Positions 28,122-46,475 of a stretch of 64,000 nt of DNA are shown in pieces. The notes beneath the pieces were generated by a model. That model did no database searches, was not told the DNA's origin, and saw only the letters and a program-made list of their open reading frames with translations. This DNA comes from Scylla paramamosain (lineage: Eukaryota > Arthropoda > Malacostraca > Decapoda > Portunidae). Every line of letters begins with the position of its first letter. Positions within the stretch are counted from its first letter, which is position 1. The position numbers were made by a program, and so were the translations under genes. Where the stretch lies: positions 14,629,000 to 14,692,999 of the forward strand of contig NC_087181.1 in NCBI RefSeq assembly GCF_035594125.1, written 5' to 3'.

Positions 28122-28825
28122 CTAGCCGTGCAACATCCCGTCTCAAGGAGCCGTCACGGAACCCTGCCCAGCGACCTCTAGGAAAACCTGGATGGTATTC
28201 CCCATCCTACATCCTTGGAAGGCCTTTAGTCCCCACGCTCTCCTTTCCATCCACCTCCACCCACGATCCCATCCTTCCCCGCCCCCTAGATACTCTCCAT
28301 TCACCCCCTCTATCCACGCCCTCTATACATCACCCTCCCACATGCACGGCTGGATTGCGAAACTTACCTCTTTCCTTCCTCTTCCTAGCTCCTGTGATAG
28401 TCGCTTTTTGTGTTTGTGAATAGTCGCCTTTTATGTGTTCCCCTTCACCCTCAGTTGACTGGGTTGTGAAACTTGCGCCTTTCCTTCAAGATTTGTATTT
28501 GTTTTCCCTTCACTCTCAGTTGACTAGGTTGTGAAACTTCTGTCTTTCCTTCTTCCATCAAGTTTTATTTTTTTGTGTGTGTGTTTCTCCTTCACTTTTA
28601 GTAGACTGGGTTATCAAATTTTCTTCTTTCCTTCCTCAAGCTTTATGTTTTCCCTCTCACATTTCTGAACGATCTAACTTGGCTCTTCCCTTCCTCAAGC
28701 TTTATGAAGAATCGCCTTTATGTGTTCCCCTCACCCTCATAGATTATCAAACTTGTCATTTTCTTTCCTCCTTCAAACATTAGGAAGAATTGCCTCTGTG
28801 TCAGGTAATTATGTGGTGTTGCTTA

Positions 28826-29005
28826 TCATGCACAGGAAAACAACGAAAGCTGTAGGAAGTCATCAGGCCTACACGTGGCAGTCCTTACATAAAACATACC
28901 TATCTACCTATTTCTACTATAGTCATCATCATCCATAAATCTATCAAATCTTCTAAAAGCTCCCTGATGACTCGGCACTAACAAGATTATTCACTAAATG
29001 AGCAG
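28826..29005 (+). repeat. Decapod-type interspersed repeat, copy
   Basis: Reads tgcacaggaaaacaacgaaa, gctgtaggaagtcatcaggc, ctacacgtggcagtccttac and aaagctccctgatgactcgg. Same family as 19.8 kb, 16.6-16.8 kb and 51.05 kb. A (GT)n array follows. Confidence 0.55.
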
Positions 29006-29009
29006 CAGG

Positions 29010-29010
<1 letters not shown>

Positions 29011-29071
<61 letters not shown>
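29011..29071. repeat. (GT)n microsatellite
   Basis: About 30 GT units directly after the interspersed-repeat copy. 29072-29570 has T(18-21) runs and nothing recognisable. Confidence 0.95.
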
Positions 29072-29073
<2 letters not shown>

Positions 29074-29576
29074 CCCAGAACCTCATCCACAAAAAAATAA
29101 ATAAAAGTAAATATAAAAGGTAGTATTCCAACGTACAATAGGAAAACATTTATGGAGTTAGTGCAGTGGCATGGTCGGGTGGGCTGATGCAGACGGGAAT
29201 CCCACTAACTTAAGTCTTCAAGTCCTCAGGTTGTAGAAAGACGAAAGGGGAAGAGGGATGGTTAGCAACAAACTTTCCTAGATAATGACAGTAGTAATAA
29301 TAAATAAGGAGGTATAATTCTTACCTCTTATTCTGAGTTTTAGAGGAGATTATGAGAAATATGTAGAAGTGAAGGGAGGTAAAGTATAATATGAAGAGTT
29401 ACTGGTATTTTTTTTTTTTTTTTTTTTTTGGTGTTGACTTGTATTTAGTGGCTAAAAAAAAATTGTACGATGTGTAGGAAAGTAAACGCGATTTTTTTTT
29501 TTTTTTTTATATATATAAGAGAAAATACCTGGAGTGCTAGATGATACCAGTGTTAAACTAGTTCCTTCACACAAAT

Positions 29577-29773
29577 TTAACCCATTCACTTCTCTTTGGT
29601 ATATTTGCCTCTAATCACAAACAACTCTGGGACATTTCGTTCTACAATCACCTCCAAACTCTATATTAGGTAGAAATTGCAAAATCTATTCTTTTCATCC
29701 CTTTTCCTTCTTCTGGGTATTTAGAAAGATACTTTCAGTGCTGTGAATTGTTGCATATCAATGAAAGTATTAA
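29577..29773. mobile_element. TTAA MITE family, copy 3
   Basis: TTAACCCATTCACTTC on the left and TGAAAGTATTAA on the right. The interior contains the same segment inverted relative to copies 1 and 2 (ctacaatcacctccaaactc, aattgcaaaat). Confidence 0.55.
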
Positions 29774-30090
29774 AATCAAACCTTTTATCGTATATAGACC
29801 TAATTTCAGAACCCGATATACTATTGATGATAAAATATAAGCAAAAAACTATATAAAAAAAGATTCACCTGTAATTTACTAGAGCTGACGACGAAATTCA
29901 AGAGTTACATGATTAGCTTTAAGAAGTGCACAGGTGAGGTGGACAGGTAGCAAATGTGTCGCCAGGTAAAGGTTGCTGTGGTGACCTTACCGAAGTGGAA
30001 AGGTGCGGGAACCAGATTAAGGGAAAAGGTGGAAGTGTGAAGAGATGAATGACGACGTGTTTGCAGTGTTGAGTAATGGTACCTGGTGAC

Positions 30091-30092
<2 letters not shown>

Positions 30093-30171
<79 letters not shown>

Positions 30172-30172
30172 T
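30093..30172. repeat. (TC)n microsatellite
   Basis: About 38 TC units with a single CC slip near 30148. Confidence 0.95.
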
Positions 30173-30242
30173 CATTTCATCACTGCTTAAGAATCTTTGT
30201 CCTCTTTTTTTTCAGTTCTCATTGTTCTTCACAGTTTGTAAT

Positions 30243-30392
30243 GTAGACTCGTATTCGTAAGCTTTTTTGTGTCCTCATAAGGACCGTTACGTCGGGTTCT
30301 CATTGGTGTTTTTATAGGCGATGATGTAGAGAAACTTTGCTAAACTATCACTGGAATTACGAAAACACCCCGGAAAGACACGGCACCTGTTT
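30243..30392. mobile_element. GGCCC-terminus MITE, degraded copy
   Basis: actcgtattcgtaagc at the left, then gggttctcattggtgttttt and gtagagaaactttgctaaac inside. Recognisable as the same family but decayed. Confidence 0.4.
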
Positions 30393-30431
30393 GTTATACG
30401 TAATCAGAATACAGTCATCAAAATTAATGTT

Positions 30432-30606
30432 TTAACCTTTGGCTTTATTTGTCGTCTTTTGCTGACATTCAGAGTAAAACAAAAAATGGGGTTCATTTGA
30501 TATTTTACAAGCTATAGAATTGCGTATTTAAGAGACTGTACTATAAAAACCAGTCTCATAAGTTGTAGATGATTATAAAAAGATCACCTGGCAGTGAAAG
30601 GATTAA
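30432..30606. mobile_element. TTAA MITE family, copy 4
   Basis: TTAACCTTTGGC on the left and GGCAGTGAAAGGATTAA on the right; 175 bp including the TTAA sites. The interior has gttgtagatgattata, as in the copy inside ALAS. Confidence 0.6.
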
Positions 30607-31019
30607 AAACACGGGGGATAGTTAACTCTAAATGTTATAACAGTGCCTTGTGATAAAAGTAATGAATAAGGCTTACTTTTTTCTTATATTTCATTTGTAG
30701 GACATGATTTTGTAACACTACATAATATCAGTCTGTGAGGCTTTATCTTTTTTTTTTTTTTTTCGTCCTAGGCCCAGTGTCCTTAATAAAAAAAAAATAA
30801 CAAGACAAATATATTTCACAATAAGACACGGTTTTTGCAACACTACTGCAGGATAATATTAGTTCCAGGAAGACGCTCCCTAGTTTTTGCTGAAGCTTCG
30901 TGGTGAAGAGAAGAGAGTAAATCCCCGGGGATGATGCAGCCCCTCCAGCAGATCCCTTATCCCCAGTCCCCCTTCCCGCCAGGCCTTCTCCCACTCAGTG
31001 CACATCACAGTACATGCGC

Positions 31020-31400
31020 GGTAGACCGCCTGGGGAAGGTTGCATCATCGACACCGGCATCGAGTAACCAAACTTCCTAATGTCTTACTAATTTTACACA
31101 CCTTGGAGACATTTTGGGCAGACGTGGCTGTTATTAAAGGATTTATTGGTGACAGTAAGACCGGAAAATTGTGATTAAGACGTGTAGAGAAACGCAGGAG
31201 TGGTGTTAGAGTGTGGGAAGAGTTGCTGGTGGTATCTGGTAACGCGCGTGAGTGAGAGTGTGGAGGTCTTGCTGCCAGACAATCTCGAGTCTTTCTAGTG
31301 TGCTGGCAGTGATCGAGTGGAGTGTGCACCCATCCTCCCAGCGCCTCGCGTGTTATTAACCTGCCCGCATCGCCGTCAGTGTTCCATCCCTTATTACGTA
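31020..31400 (+). promoter_or_regulatory. Candidate promoter / 5' non-coding exon, possibly of ALAS
   Basis: A repeat-free, CpG-containing stretch about 3 kb upstream of the ALAS start. It contains a CATGCGCGG sequence near 31013, and good splice donors GTGAGT near 31249 and GTAAGT near 31398. ALAS exon 1 begins at an acceptor six bases before the ATG, so a 5' UTR exon upstream is required. This is the closest non-repetitive stretch with donors. No TATA box was seen. The assignment is inference. Confidence 0.3.
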
Positions 31401-31409
31401 AGTGTGCGG

Positions 31410-32370
31410 GGCTTGCTGGGGGGCTAATAGAGGTGTTCCTTAGGTCATAACTGGGGATTAAGTGTGCCGGGAGGGAGAGCAATCTGTGAAAGGCGAGAGT
31501 GAAGGAGGGTGGGAGAAGGGAATGAACGAACACCACCTGCTGAATTGGAAAGTTGTATACGCATATGTTCACTATACCATTCATTTTACACATTATATAT
31601 ACAGCACCGCTCTCCAGTATGGCTCTTAATTGTATAAGTGTATAAATCGTGCTTCGTAAACCTGTATGACTAACCTTGGAGGGGGTAAAAGAGAAACTGA
31701 CCATTATATAGGCTGAGGAATGTTTAGTATTTGCAGGAAGCCGTCACGGGGAAGGGAAAGGCCCGTGAGGAAGGACGCGGGCCAGTGGAAGGAAGTCTAC
31801 GGGTTTACTTGTGATATATGAGTTCACTGGACGAGCTGGGGTGTTTAAAGGGAAATTCGGGTATTATTTAAGCTACTTTTCTCTGTTTTACTGTTCGTCT
31901 GTTTCATTTATACTTCACTGTAGTTTTATTTACTATTTATAAAGAGGCTAAATGTTTTTCTTCGTCAGTTCAATGTATATTTTAATGGAATTTTATCAAT
32001 AGGAGTTTTAAAAATGAGTAAATGTTTTTCTTTTAATATTTTCATGACTTATTTCTCTGGAACTTTATTTGAGTATTAAAGGGAAGTAAATGCTTTATTA
32101 ACCGTGTACACTTCCACTGAAACCTTATGATTTTTAAAGGTTACTAAAAGTTTTAGATTGAACTCTGCATGAGAATAGACGAAAAGTGAAGTTTGAAGTA
32201 GATAATTAACGAAATCTGCCTAATGTAGTACCGTTTTGTTATAAATTATTAAGATTAGCTCTTATAATTGGTAGAAGGGTTAGGAGTGATAAATGGGCTT
32301 TTTATGCTGCTCAGGTCTCTATGAACAAATTTTTCTCATATTTGTTATTAGATAATTCGTGTTTAGTGGT
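31410..32370. other. Unique AT-rich sequence, no gene seen
   Basis: Non-repetitive apart from a loose gtaaatgtttttctt duplication near 31948 and 32018. No coding frame or RNA gene recognised; probably ALAS 5' intron if the 31.0-31.4 kb exon is real. Confidence 0.4.
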
Positions 32371-32379
32371 AATTTAGCT

Positions 32380-32553
32380 GTGTGTGTGTGTGTGTGTGTG
32401 TTAGACGAGGAAACAAATATTTGTGGGTTGAGTTCGGTAATGGATTGTGGAGTGAAATTATTTGTTTAGTTTGGAAACTATTCATACTTTTTTGTGTAAC
32501 AGTTAAATAACGAATGTGTCTGTGGTTATTTAAGTGACTGACAGTTTTCCAAG

Positions 32554-32620
<67 letters not shown>

Positions 32621-32715
32621 CCTATTTTACGTCCGAACTTTACCGCAAAAAAAGAGGGGAAGTAAAAGTATCATTGTGAAATTCGATTATAGAAGGTGTG
32701 AAAGTGACAAAATTG

Positions 32716-32792
<77 letters not shown>

Positions 32793-32854
32793 AAGTCCTT
32801 GGGCTAAGTAGAAAGTGTTTTTTTTTTTTTTTATAACTGCAAAAGACTGACTGC

Positions 32855-32914
<60 letters not shown>

Positions 32915-32956
32915 ATTATTACCGGACGTATGTTATCTCTTTTAATCATTCTTTGC

Positions 32957-33046
<90 letters not shown>

Positions 33047-33172
33047 ACCAAGGTAAACTGCCGTTGAAAGTAGGACACAGAGAGATAAACTTGTCATTTT
33101 CGCAAATCACTGACAGTCTGACCGTCTTTTTCTTGCGTTAAGATCAAGCAGAGAGAGAGAGAGAGAGAGAGG
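32380..33172. repeat. GT, CA, GT, GA, TC, GA microsatellite cluster
   Basis: (GT)n 32380-32402, (CA)n 32555-32619, (GT)n 32719-32790, (GA)n 32858-32912, (TC)n 32962-33045, (GA)n 33150-33171. Adjacent complementary arrays can pair with each other. Confidence 0.95.
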
Positions 33173-33246
33173 GTTTCCGAGGTTTTTTCCCGCCACGTAG
33201 GCATTTCCAGGTAGACAGGATTTAGGAAAGAGACTTTAAAGATCTC

Positions 33247-33247
33247 C

Positions 33248-33295
<48 letters not shown>

Positions 33296-33590
33296 TCAGT
33301 ATTATTAGTAGTACGATATAAGTACTAACATCACAACTTTAAACAAACGTAACTAGTAGTAGTAATAGCAGTAGTAGTAGTAGAAACCTCACTTGATATT
33401 TACTTAACAGCAATAACAGTATTTGCAATAGTAGTAATAATAGTAGAAGCACTGATAAATATTTATGTAACAACAATAACAGTAGTAGTAGTACCAGCAT
33501 TTGTAGTAGTTTTAGTAGTACTAGTAGTAACAGCAGCACCAGCAACAGTAGTAGAAGTAAGAACAGTAACATCAACAGCGTATTGTCAAT
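33247..33590. repeat. (ATT)n and degenerate AGT/AAC trinucleotides
   Basis: (ATT)16 at 33247-33297 and mixed AGT/ACA/GCA at 33354-33590; no gene. Confidence 0.9.
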
Positions 33591-34398
33591 TTTTTCCTGC
33601 ACGTGACCTCGGAAAGCTTAATCAGTATGGCAGGAAATGCAGCAGGCAGAGGGCGACAGGTGAGCCAGGTGATCGCCTTGGGGATTACCTGGATCACTTG
33701 CCCGACCACCTGGTGTTTGTTTCTGGCCAGAGGAACCCGCCTCGGAAGATAGAAGTATCCTGGGACCTATTTACTTCCATCCCTCCTTCCGTTCTTTACC
33801 TGGAAATTCCTATCTTGTTCAAAGCACTGTTGTTCACTTGTGTGTTACTGATATAGTTTATGTATTTTGTTTTATTATGAGTTAGCATTTTTTTTTTCCT
33901 TTTTTTATGTTTTTTTTTTTTTTTTTTAAGGAAGAAAAGGTTGGACAATGATGACCAATAGATGAGTAAATAATGATACATAAGTTGATTGCTTATTGAA
34001 TTGCTCATAATAGTTTTATTTTCATTTGTACTTTTATGAAATTTCACATTGGTTTATCTATTGATTTTTGTAAGGTCAGTGATACAAGAAGTCATGAAAA
34101 AAAAAGTGATGATAATGTGTAATTGCAGTTAGTGTCACTGTCACGTAGTATAGTAGTAAGTAGTAGTTATAGTAGTTTTTAAACTATTAAATAACAAGAT
34201 AGCTTCTTTTTCCATCGTTCCTTTCTCTCCCGTTCCATATCTGAGTGTAATCCGGTCGTTAGCGTGTCAATTCGCAGTGTGAATTAGTTTACGGGGAATA
34301 ACAGAGAGAGAGAGAGAGATTGTTTTAAGCCCCCATTCATAGGTCAATATCATTCGCCACGCAGACTGTTTCATAAAGGTTCATTGTTTCAGATCACC

Positions 34399-40626
<6,228 letters not shown>

Positions 40627-40980
40627 CACCATCACTACTGAGATGACACATGAAGACCACACTTTCCAGGGATGCCACACTGCCCACCACACCCATCTGG
40701 AGATTGATGATGGACTGCGTGAATGTTGCTTTTAGGTAGAGATGTGCTTTAAAAATTCAAGAATTGTTCTGAATTCCAAATTGTACTGAATTGCAAAATT
40801 CCATTTAATTTTTACTTCCTGTAATGGAAAATAATTCCAATCTATGATATTAATAGGATATAAAGAAAGTAATATATTGCACAGTTTATATATATATATA
40901 TATAATAAAAATTTATCAGAGTATTTTCATGCCCTAGTATGTATAGTAAAATAAATAAAGCATAGGTGCAGCAAGTCGTC
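40627..40980 (+). other. ALAS: ALAS 3' UTR with poly(A) signals
   Basis: AT-rich sequence after the stop. Overlapping AATAAA hexamers lie at 40950-40955 and 40954-40959, and another AATAAA-like site lies near 40903 beside a short (TA)n run. The transcript end near 40.97-40.99 kb is inferred. Confidence 0.55.
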
Positions 40981-41609
40981 TTTTGTTTCTGATGATTCCA
41001 AATCAAAATTGGTTTTGTCTTCTTTGAAGTTATCTCAAACCCCTACTCCAAGAAATGCTGCTGCCCATGTTTCATTTAGTAGCATTCTGGCAGCTTATCT
41101 TTATGGGGGAGAAAAAGTCCCAGTGGCAGGAGTCTGTTATGATTCGCTGTTTTTGTCCCCCCATCAATGTGGAGAAACTCTGCCAGCACCACAACTAAAG
41201 TCAATTGCACTTTCAGTCAATAACTTTATTATTATTATTAATGGCAGGTGAAACGGGTCAGAAATATTCCAAATAGTGCAATTTTTTAACCTGAGAATAG
41301 TTATAACTGCGCATTGTAATGGTTGAAATTGCAATAAAACGCCTTATAAATAGCAAACCCAAACTGTGATGTGGACAAGAAAGTGTGGAGGACAGAAGTG
41401 GATGGATTGATGGTCTGGTGGTGGTGGAGGGAGTGAGCAGGGTTCCAGACGGTTATTCTGCACCACCACACTTCCTGGTAGTGATGGCAGCAGTGGTTGT
41501 AGTGGTGGTGGCAGTGGCTACCTGCAAAATTAAGACTAGTTTTACCTTACACACAGACACAAATAAATAAAAAAAAATAAACAAAAATATGAGGACATTG
41601 TGATGAGTT

Positions 41610-41925
41610 GTGGAAGGTGGTGAAGGAAACACAGGCTGGGAATCGAATGCTTTATTCCTGAATAGTTTCACTCGTGGGGCTTCTTCAGAGGAATATGGCT
41701 TGCAGGCCAAGCTGTCCTAATTATTGGGATGCTGGAGTTGTACTGAGTACAACTCCTGCAGTTGTATTCAGTATATCTGCAGTTGTACTCAGTACAGCTC
41801 CAGCATCCTAATAATTAGGATGGCTTGGCCTGCAAGCCATATTTCTCTGAAGAAGCCCAATCGGTGAAACTATTCAGGAATAAAGCATTCGATTCCCAGC
41901 CCATGTTTCCTTCACCACCTTCCAC
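41610..41925. repeat. 316 bp near-palindrome (inverted duplicate of a retroelement-like tail)
   Basis: The two halves of about 155 bp are inverted copies centred near 41767. Each arm, read outward, has GGCCTGCAAGCCATATT, TCTGAAGAAGCCC, GTGAAACTATTCAGGAATAA, then AGCATTCGATTCCCAGCC and TTCCTTCACCACCTTCCAC. The arms differ at only a few positions, so the duplication is fairly recent or maintained. It lies 0.6 kb downstream of the ALAS poly(A) signals and would form a long hairpin in RNA. Confidence 0.9.
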
Positions 41926-42049
41926 AAAACTAAATATATAATCAATAGTACAAAAACTTGGAAGCAAATCAGCACAAGGACATAATATAATCTAAGAATT
42001 AGAATGTAGCTTTGTGAAAACAAATTTATAAAATTTATAAAAAAGGAAT

Positions 42050-43660
42050 TAGGCACAACCCTTTACATTACAGACCTGTATCTTTAACACCAGTCTGTGG
42101 AAAGTCACTTGAACATATTTTGTGCAAATCATTTATGATTATACCACCAGTAATGACTTATGTAATGACCAGTTTGGCTTTAGGCCAGGAAGATCTACTG
42201 AGCACCAACTATTGCTAACATGTAATATCTTCTATGTACTAGATCAAGGTGACAATGCTGATCTCATTCTTTTTTACTTTTCCAAGGCTTTCAACATGGT
42301 ATGCCACAGTACTGTACTGAATAAACTAAGTAATCTGGGTATCACAGGCAACCTTTTGAGTTGGATAAGAGAATTCTTGACCAACAGTAATGAATGCGGA
42401 TCATAAATGGAGTAGCTCTTGTGATATAGTGAGTGGGATGCCACAGGGCTCTGTTCTTGGTCCATTGCTTTTTCTTTTATATATTAATTTTTTCACTAAT
42501 AATATATGACTACTTGTGAAACTGATATTACTCTTCTTCATAAGGTGGCATCCTCTTGGGGATTGTCCATGAATACCAATAAATGTGTAGTATTACAATT
42601 CAGTAGATGGCCTGTGGATTGGCCACCTTCACCAGTCTCTGGCTTGTACTATATGACTGACACCAATTCCAATTAGGTATTCAGCAATTGACCTTGGAGT
42701 AACTATACACTCATCCCTGAAGTTTCATCAGCATATAGCTAATACTTTTCAAAAAAGCAGGTGGCACAGCTCAAAACATACTTAAATCTACAGTAAATTG
42801 GGCGGCACCTTTCCTCATTCTTATTTATATATCTCAACTATGGCCCCTACTGGAATACTGCACATCTCTGTGGAATTTGGGATATATTACAGACCTAAGG
42901 CTGATGGAGTCTGTTCAGAGACGATGGACAAAGAACATTCAAGGCATGGAACACCTGGATTACTTCCAGGGACTGAAGGCTTTGGATTTATACTCGGTCC
43001 ATGGTCAACTGTTGTGCCAAAGCATGGTAAAGTATTGGCAAATTTTTCAGTCATTGCACAATTGCTCCCGAAGATATGTTCTGTAACCCAACACTTAATA
43101 CAGTAAAATCCCTCTCATCTGGCATTCGAGTATCCAGCAGCTTCAAGTATCCGGCACATTTTTCCCCGAGCCTTAAAATCAATAAAAAAATCAATGTGTA
43201 CTCATAAAATCGATTAAAATTCCCACACGAGGCATACTTTGTCCCCTCGCCACCAGAGCGCACTGCGTCGCGCCACCCGCGGCCCACTGCACTGTGTTTA
43301 CTCAGTGACTCAGTCCCGCGTGTGCACTGTTTATCGCCTGATGCCTTCATCATGCCTAAAGTTGTAGAAAAGAGGAAGCGTGTTGTGCTTACACTTAAGC
43401 AGCTGATCAGATCAGCTGATCTTTGTTATGGTAAGATGCGTGAGTGTAGGGTGGTGATTGTGGACATAATTTCACTTCTATTCAAGTATCAGGCAATATT
43501 CAAGTATCCGGTATGTCGGCGGTCCCGTTGATGCCGGATAAGAGGGATTTTACTGTACCACAAGAGGTCATCAGTACAAGATTACTCAAGTGAGAACACA
43601 ATTTGATATACCCAAAGGATTCTTCACTTGAGTCTTTACAATTGTTTTCTCTCTGCACAT
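42050..43660 (+). mobile_element. Degraded non-LTR retrotransposon (jockey/CR1-like reverse transcriptase), interrupted
   Basis: Frame-shifted pieces of an RT ORF run in order on the plus strand. YRPVSLTPVCGKSLEHIL is at about 42071, then DQFGFRPGRSTEHQLLLT and SKAFNMVCHSTVLNKLSNLG. SGMPQGSVLGPLLFLLYIN is near 42432, and the post-RT segment SVQRRWTKNIQGMEHLDYFQ near 42912. The C-terminal TRGHQYKITQVRTQFDIPKG is near 43562. The YADD active-site block expected after YIN is missing, so the copy is dead. A Tigger-type element (43101-43555) is inserted before the last block. Confidence 0.85.
43101..43555 (+). mobile_element. pogo/Tigger-type non-autonomous DNA transposon with TA target duplication
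   Basis: The left end CAGTAAAATCCCTCTCATCT and the inverted right end (CAGTAAAATCCCTCTTATCC read from the other side) form TIRs that match at about 22 of 24 positions. TA flanks both ends. Inside, an ATG at 43352 opens MPKVVEKRKRVVLTLKQ, which resembles the start of a Tigger/CENP-B-type DNA-binding domain (KRKRVVLTLKQK). The frame is lost within about 60 codons. The internal part is a deletion derivative without the DDE domain. It sits inside the older LINE copy. Confidence 0.85.
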
Positions 43661-44399
43661 GATGTAACATTCGGCTAATTGTTAAAGGTTTCTAAAGTAA
43701 TATAGCCCATAACATTGGATGGGCTGGCACATCAGCAGACTGCAGCTTCCACTGGGCACCTGGGTTGCCAATTCTGGATACTGGGATGCCCACCTGGTGA
43801 GAGAACCAGGTAAGAAAACTAGTACTCTTGCATAAAGGGAAATAGGTAATTCTTTATAAAAAGTCCGTTCCCACCCTTTCCCCCAGCTCACCCTTCCCAA
43901 CCTCTTCTCATTCTCGAGGGCACTGTGTCCCATACTAGACGCCGCCCCATTATGACAATGCTACAAAGTCTCCTATAACATACGTGAAGCAGTTATTGTA
44001 TGGGACATGGTTAGAATCCTTAAGGCGGGGTTCAGGGGACGGAGCCCCCCCCCCCCCGGCCTAGTTTAGTTTAGGTTAGGTAATGTTAAGTTAGGTTTGT
44101 GTGGGAGGGACAACATTCCTTGTTTGTTGACTTTTTTTTCAGGTTTTTCTCCAAAAAAATTTTTTCCTTAAGACTTTTCAGGTTTCCCAAATTTAACCTA
44201 CTGTGGCGTTCCCCACCCTAAAACTCCGCTTTCCCATGAAATCCCCAAGCTTGCTACTCCTGGACAGGGGCGGGAAATGAATACAGAGGGAGCCGCTATT
44301 TGTAAGATTTACCTTATTTAAATGTTACACACCAAAAAGTACTTCCTCTGTATTACTATCCACACCAACTTTCGCGCACTAATCTCGACGCAACACAGG

Positions 44400-44765
44400 A
44401 CCACCTCAGTCCTCACCCCTCCCTCTTGAATCCTCTTCACCGCCATTCCTTCACGATACCTACGAGATAACTTTTTTTTTTTTTGTTCATCCTTCTCACT
44501 CTTACATCCTACAAACTCTGCATCTTTAGTTCACGGAGCCTTCATTTACACATTGTTCAAGTATGGAGTGAGCACACCACTTCAGATCCTCATCCCTTCC
44601 TTCCACCCCCCCTCCCCAATATTCTCCACTGCTATTCCTTCGCGAGTCCTTCACAATATCCCATTTTTCATCCTCCCCTCTCTCTTACATCCTACAAACT
44701 CAGCAGCTTTAGTCCAAGGAGCCTTCATCTACAAGCTGTTCAAATATGGAGTGAATATATAAGCA
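44400..44765. repeat. ~183 bp tandem repeat, two and a half units
   Basis: cttacatcctacaaactc occurs near 44503 and 44686. Each is followed by ctttagt, cacggagccttcatttaca or close variants, and tcaa(g/a)tatggagtga. Confidence 0.75.
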
Positions 44766-45673
44766 CATAAATCAAGGAGGGAACATTAATCACTCACCTT
44801 CCTTCTTGCCGCCCGCTGCCCACGCGTCCTTCTCAATCCCGCCTGGACGTGCGCACTGCGTAGTGCACCCCGCGCACGTGAAGCAGACTCGAACCAATTA
44901 ATTCTTTTAGTGTTATAGGAAATATTAAAAGAAAACTAAAGGTAAGATGGGCATGAATACAAAATACATGGATACAGAGGAGGATAAGGTGTGGTTAGGG
45001 ATTTTCTACAAGGATTTATGCAAAAGATTCACAAGGTAAAAGGATTCCAAGCAATTATCTTGTTAAATTAGAGGTTCGTTTCAAATGACTTATATAGTGT
45101 AATGTAATGAGGAGAAACTGTTTTGCCTTTATCGATTTTCTATTAATAGTCATGAAGCTAAGAAAAGAAAAGTATGAAGAACATTCAAGAGTTCATAAAT
45201 TGTTATAAATTACCTGCTTGGAGTAATGGTCCTGTTATCCAGTCAATGGTGATTACAACAATTAACGAACATACTGAAAGGAAACTGATACTGCAAAGTT
45301 ATTAATTTACATAGATGATAAAGTAATATAACCAACATGTAAGAATTTAGGATACGAGTCATGATAAAGGATTACAGACTCTCGGAAGAACAGGCAAAGA
45401 ACTGAAATGTAAACAAAAGAGGATTACGTGTAAAAGACTCTAGGACTTTATGTGGAGAGGATAAAGGATTATAAGCTTAATAATATGAACAGAAAATTGC
45501 ATATAGCAGCGAACTCAGTTACCTTCATCCTTCTCGTGTCCTCCCAGGTGAAATCTTCCTGCCTTGGCGAATTATAAGCCGGGGGTCAACAATTAAGACA
45601 ATACTCAACTTTATGCAAACAACAAAGAAAGTAAATCAACAAAGTTTTAACAAGAATCTGAGAAAGTCTTGAC

Positions 45674-45678
<5 letters not shown>

Positions 45679-45749
<71 letters not shown>
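45679..45749. repeat. (TC)n microsatellite
   Basis: About 35 TC units. 44880-45670 around it is AT-rich with no gene recognised. Confidence 0.95.
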
Positions 45750-45751
<2 letters not shown>

Positions 45752-46194
45752 TTCAATAAGACATTTAAGTTTTATATCAAGTCATTACGTGTTTATAGAT
45801 TTTACGGCATGAAATCAATGCATATCAGTCTTACCTATGTTTAAATTTTTTGACACACCGGCAGTTAGCGAGTCTCCCTAACGAGCCGGCACCTCATATA
45901 CAGGATAATTGCCTCTTGTGATTAGCCGTCAGCAATAACTCTTCTCGTGACTGGCCGCCCACCCTCAGCTGGGCCGACTGTGTTAATTGCTACAGACAAC
46001 TATGATGCCTCTCCCTCTTCCCCTTCCGACTGTGCACTTCTTTTTAAATCAATCAGCTAATCACCGGTACTGTGTACTTCGTATCTTCCAAACTGTCTCT
46101 TAAGGAATAACAGGTCTTTTGTGGTTGTTATTTTTCCTTTGTGTGTTTTTTTTTTCTTCTACAGCCATTTGCGAAGTTCTCTGTCCCTATAGCA

Positions 46195-46297
46195 ACAGCA
46201 GCAACAACAACAACAACGACAACAACAAAAATGGAAAGAAAGAACAGCAACAATAACAACAACGATAGTTCATAGTGATATGAAGTAATAATTGTTA

Positions 46298-46340
<43 letters not shown>

Positions 46341-46475
46341 TGTAGTAGTAGTAGTAGTAGTAACAATAACAATATTATCATTAAGAATAAGAACAACAAC
46401 AAGAACAATGAAAACAACAAGAATAATATCAATGAAAAGAGCAATAAAACAATGAAAAACAAAACACGCCACCCA
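46195..46475. repeat. AAC and AGT trinucleotide block
   Basis: CAACAG/AAC repeats 46195-46262, (AGT)n 46299-46360, AAC/AAGAAT 46361-46475. Minus-strand frames here are repeat artefacts. Confidence 0.9.

Noticed and set aside
31045..31704. 219-codon minus-strand frame, the longest without microsatellites.
   Set aside because: No recognisable domain or family motif, and it overlaps splice donors on the other strand. I cannot exclude a gene but have no positive support.
34265..34290. CAGTGT hexaloop with flanking aattc/gaatt upstream of the ALAS ATG, as a possible iron-responsive element.
   Set aside because: The pairing gives a seven-base loop, the bulged C is absent, and the site lies upstream of the splice acceptor, so it is probably intronic.
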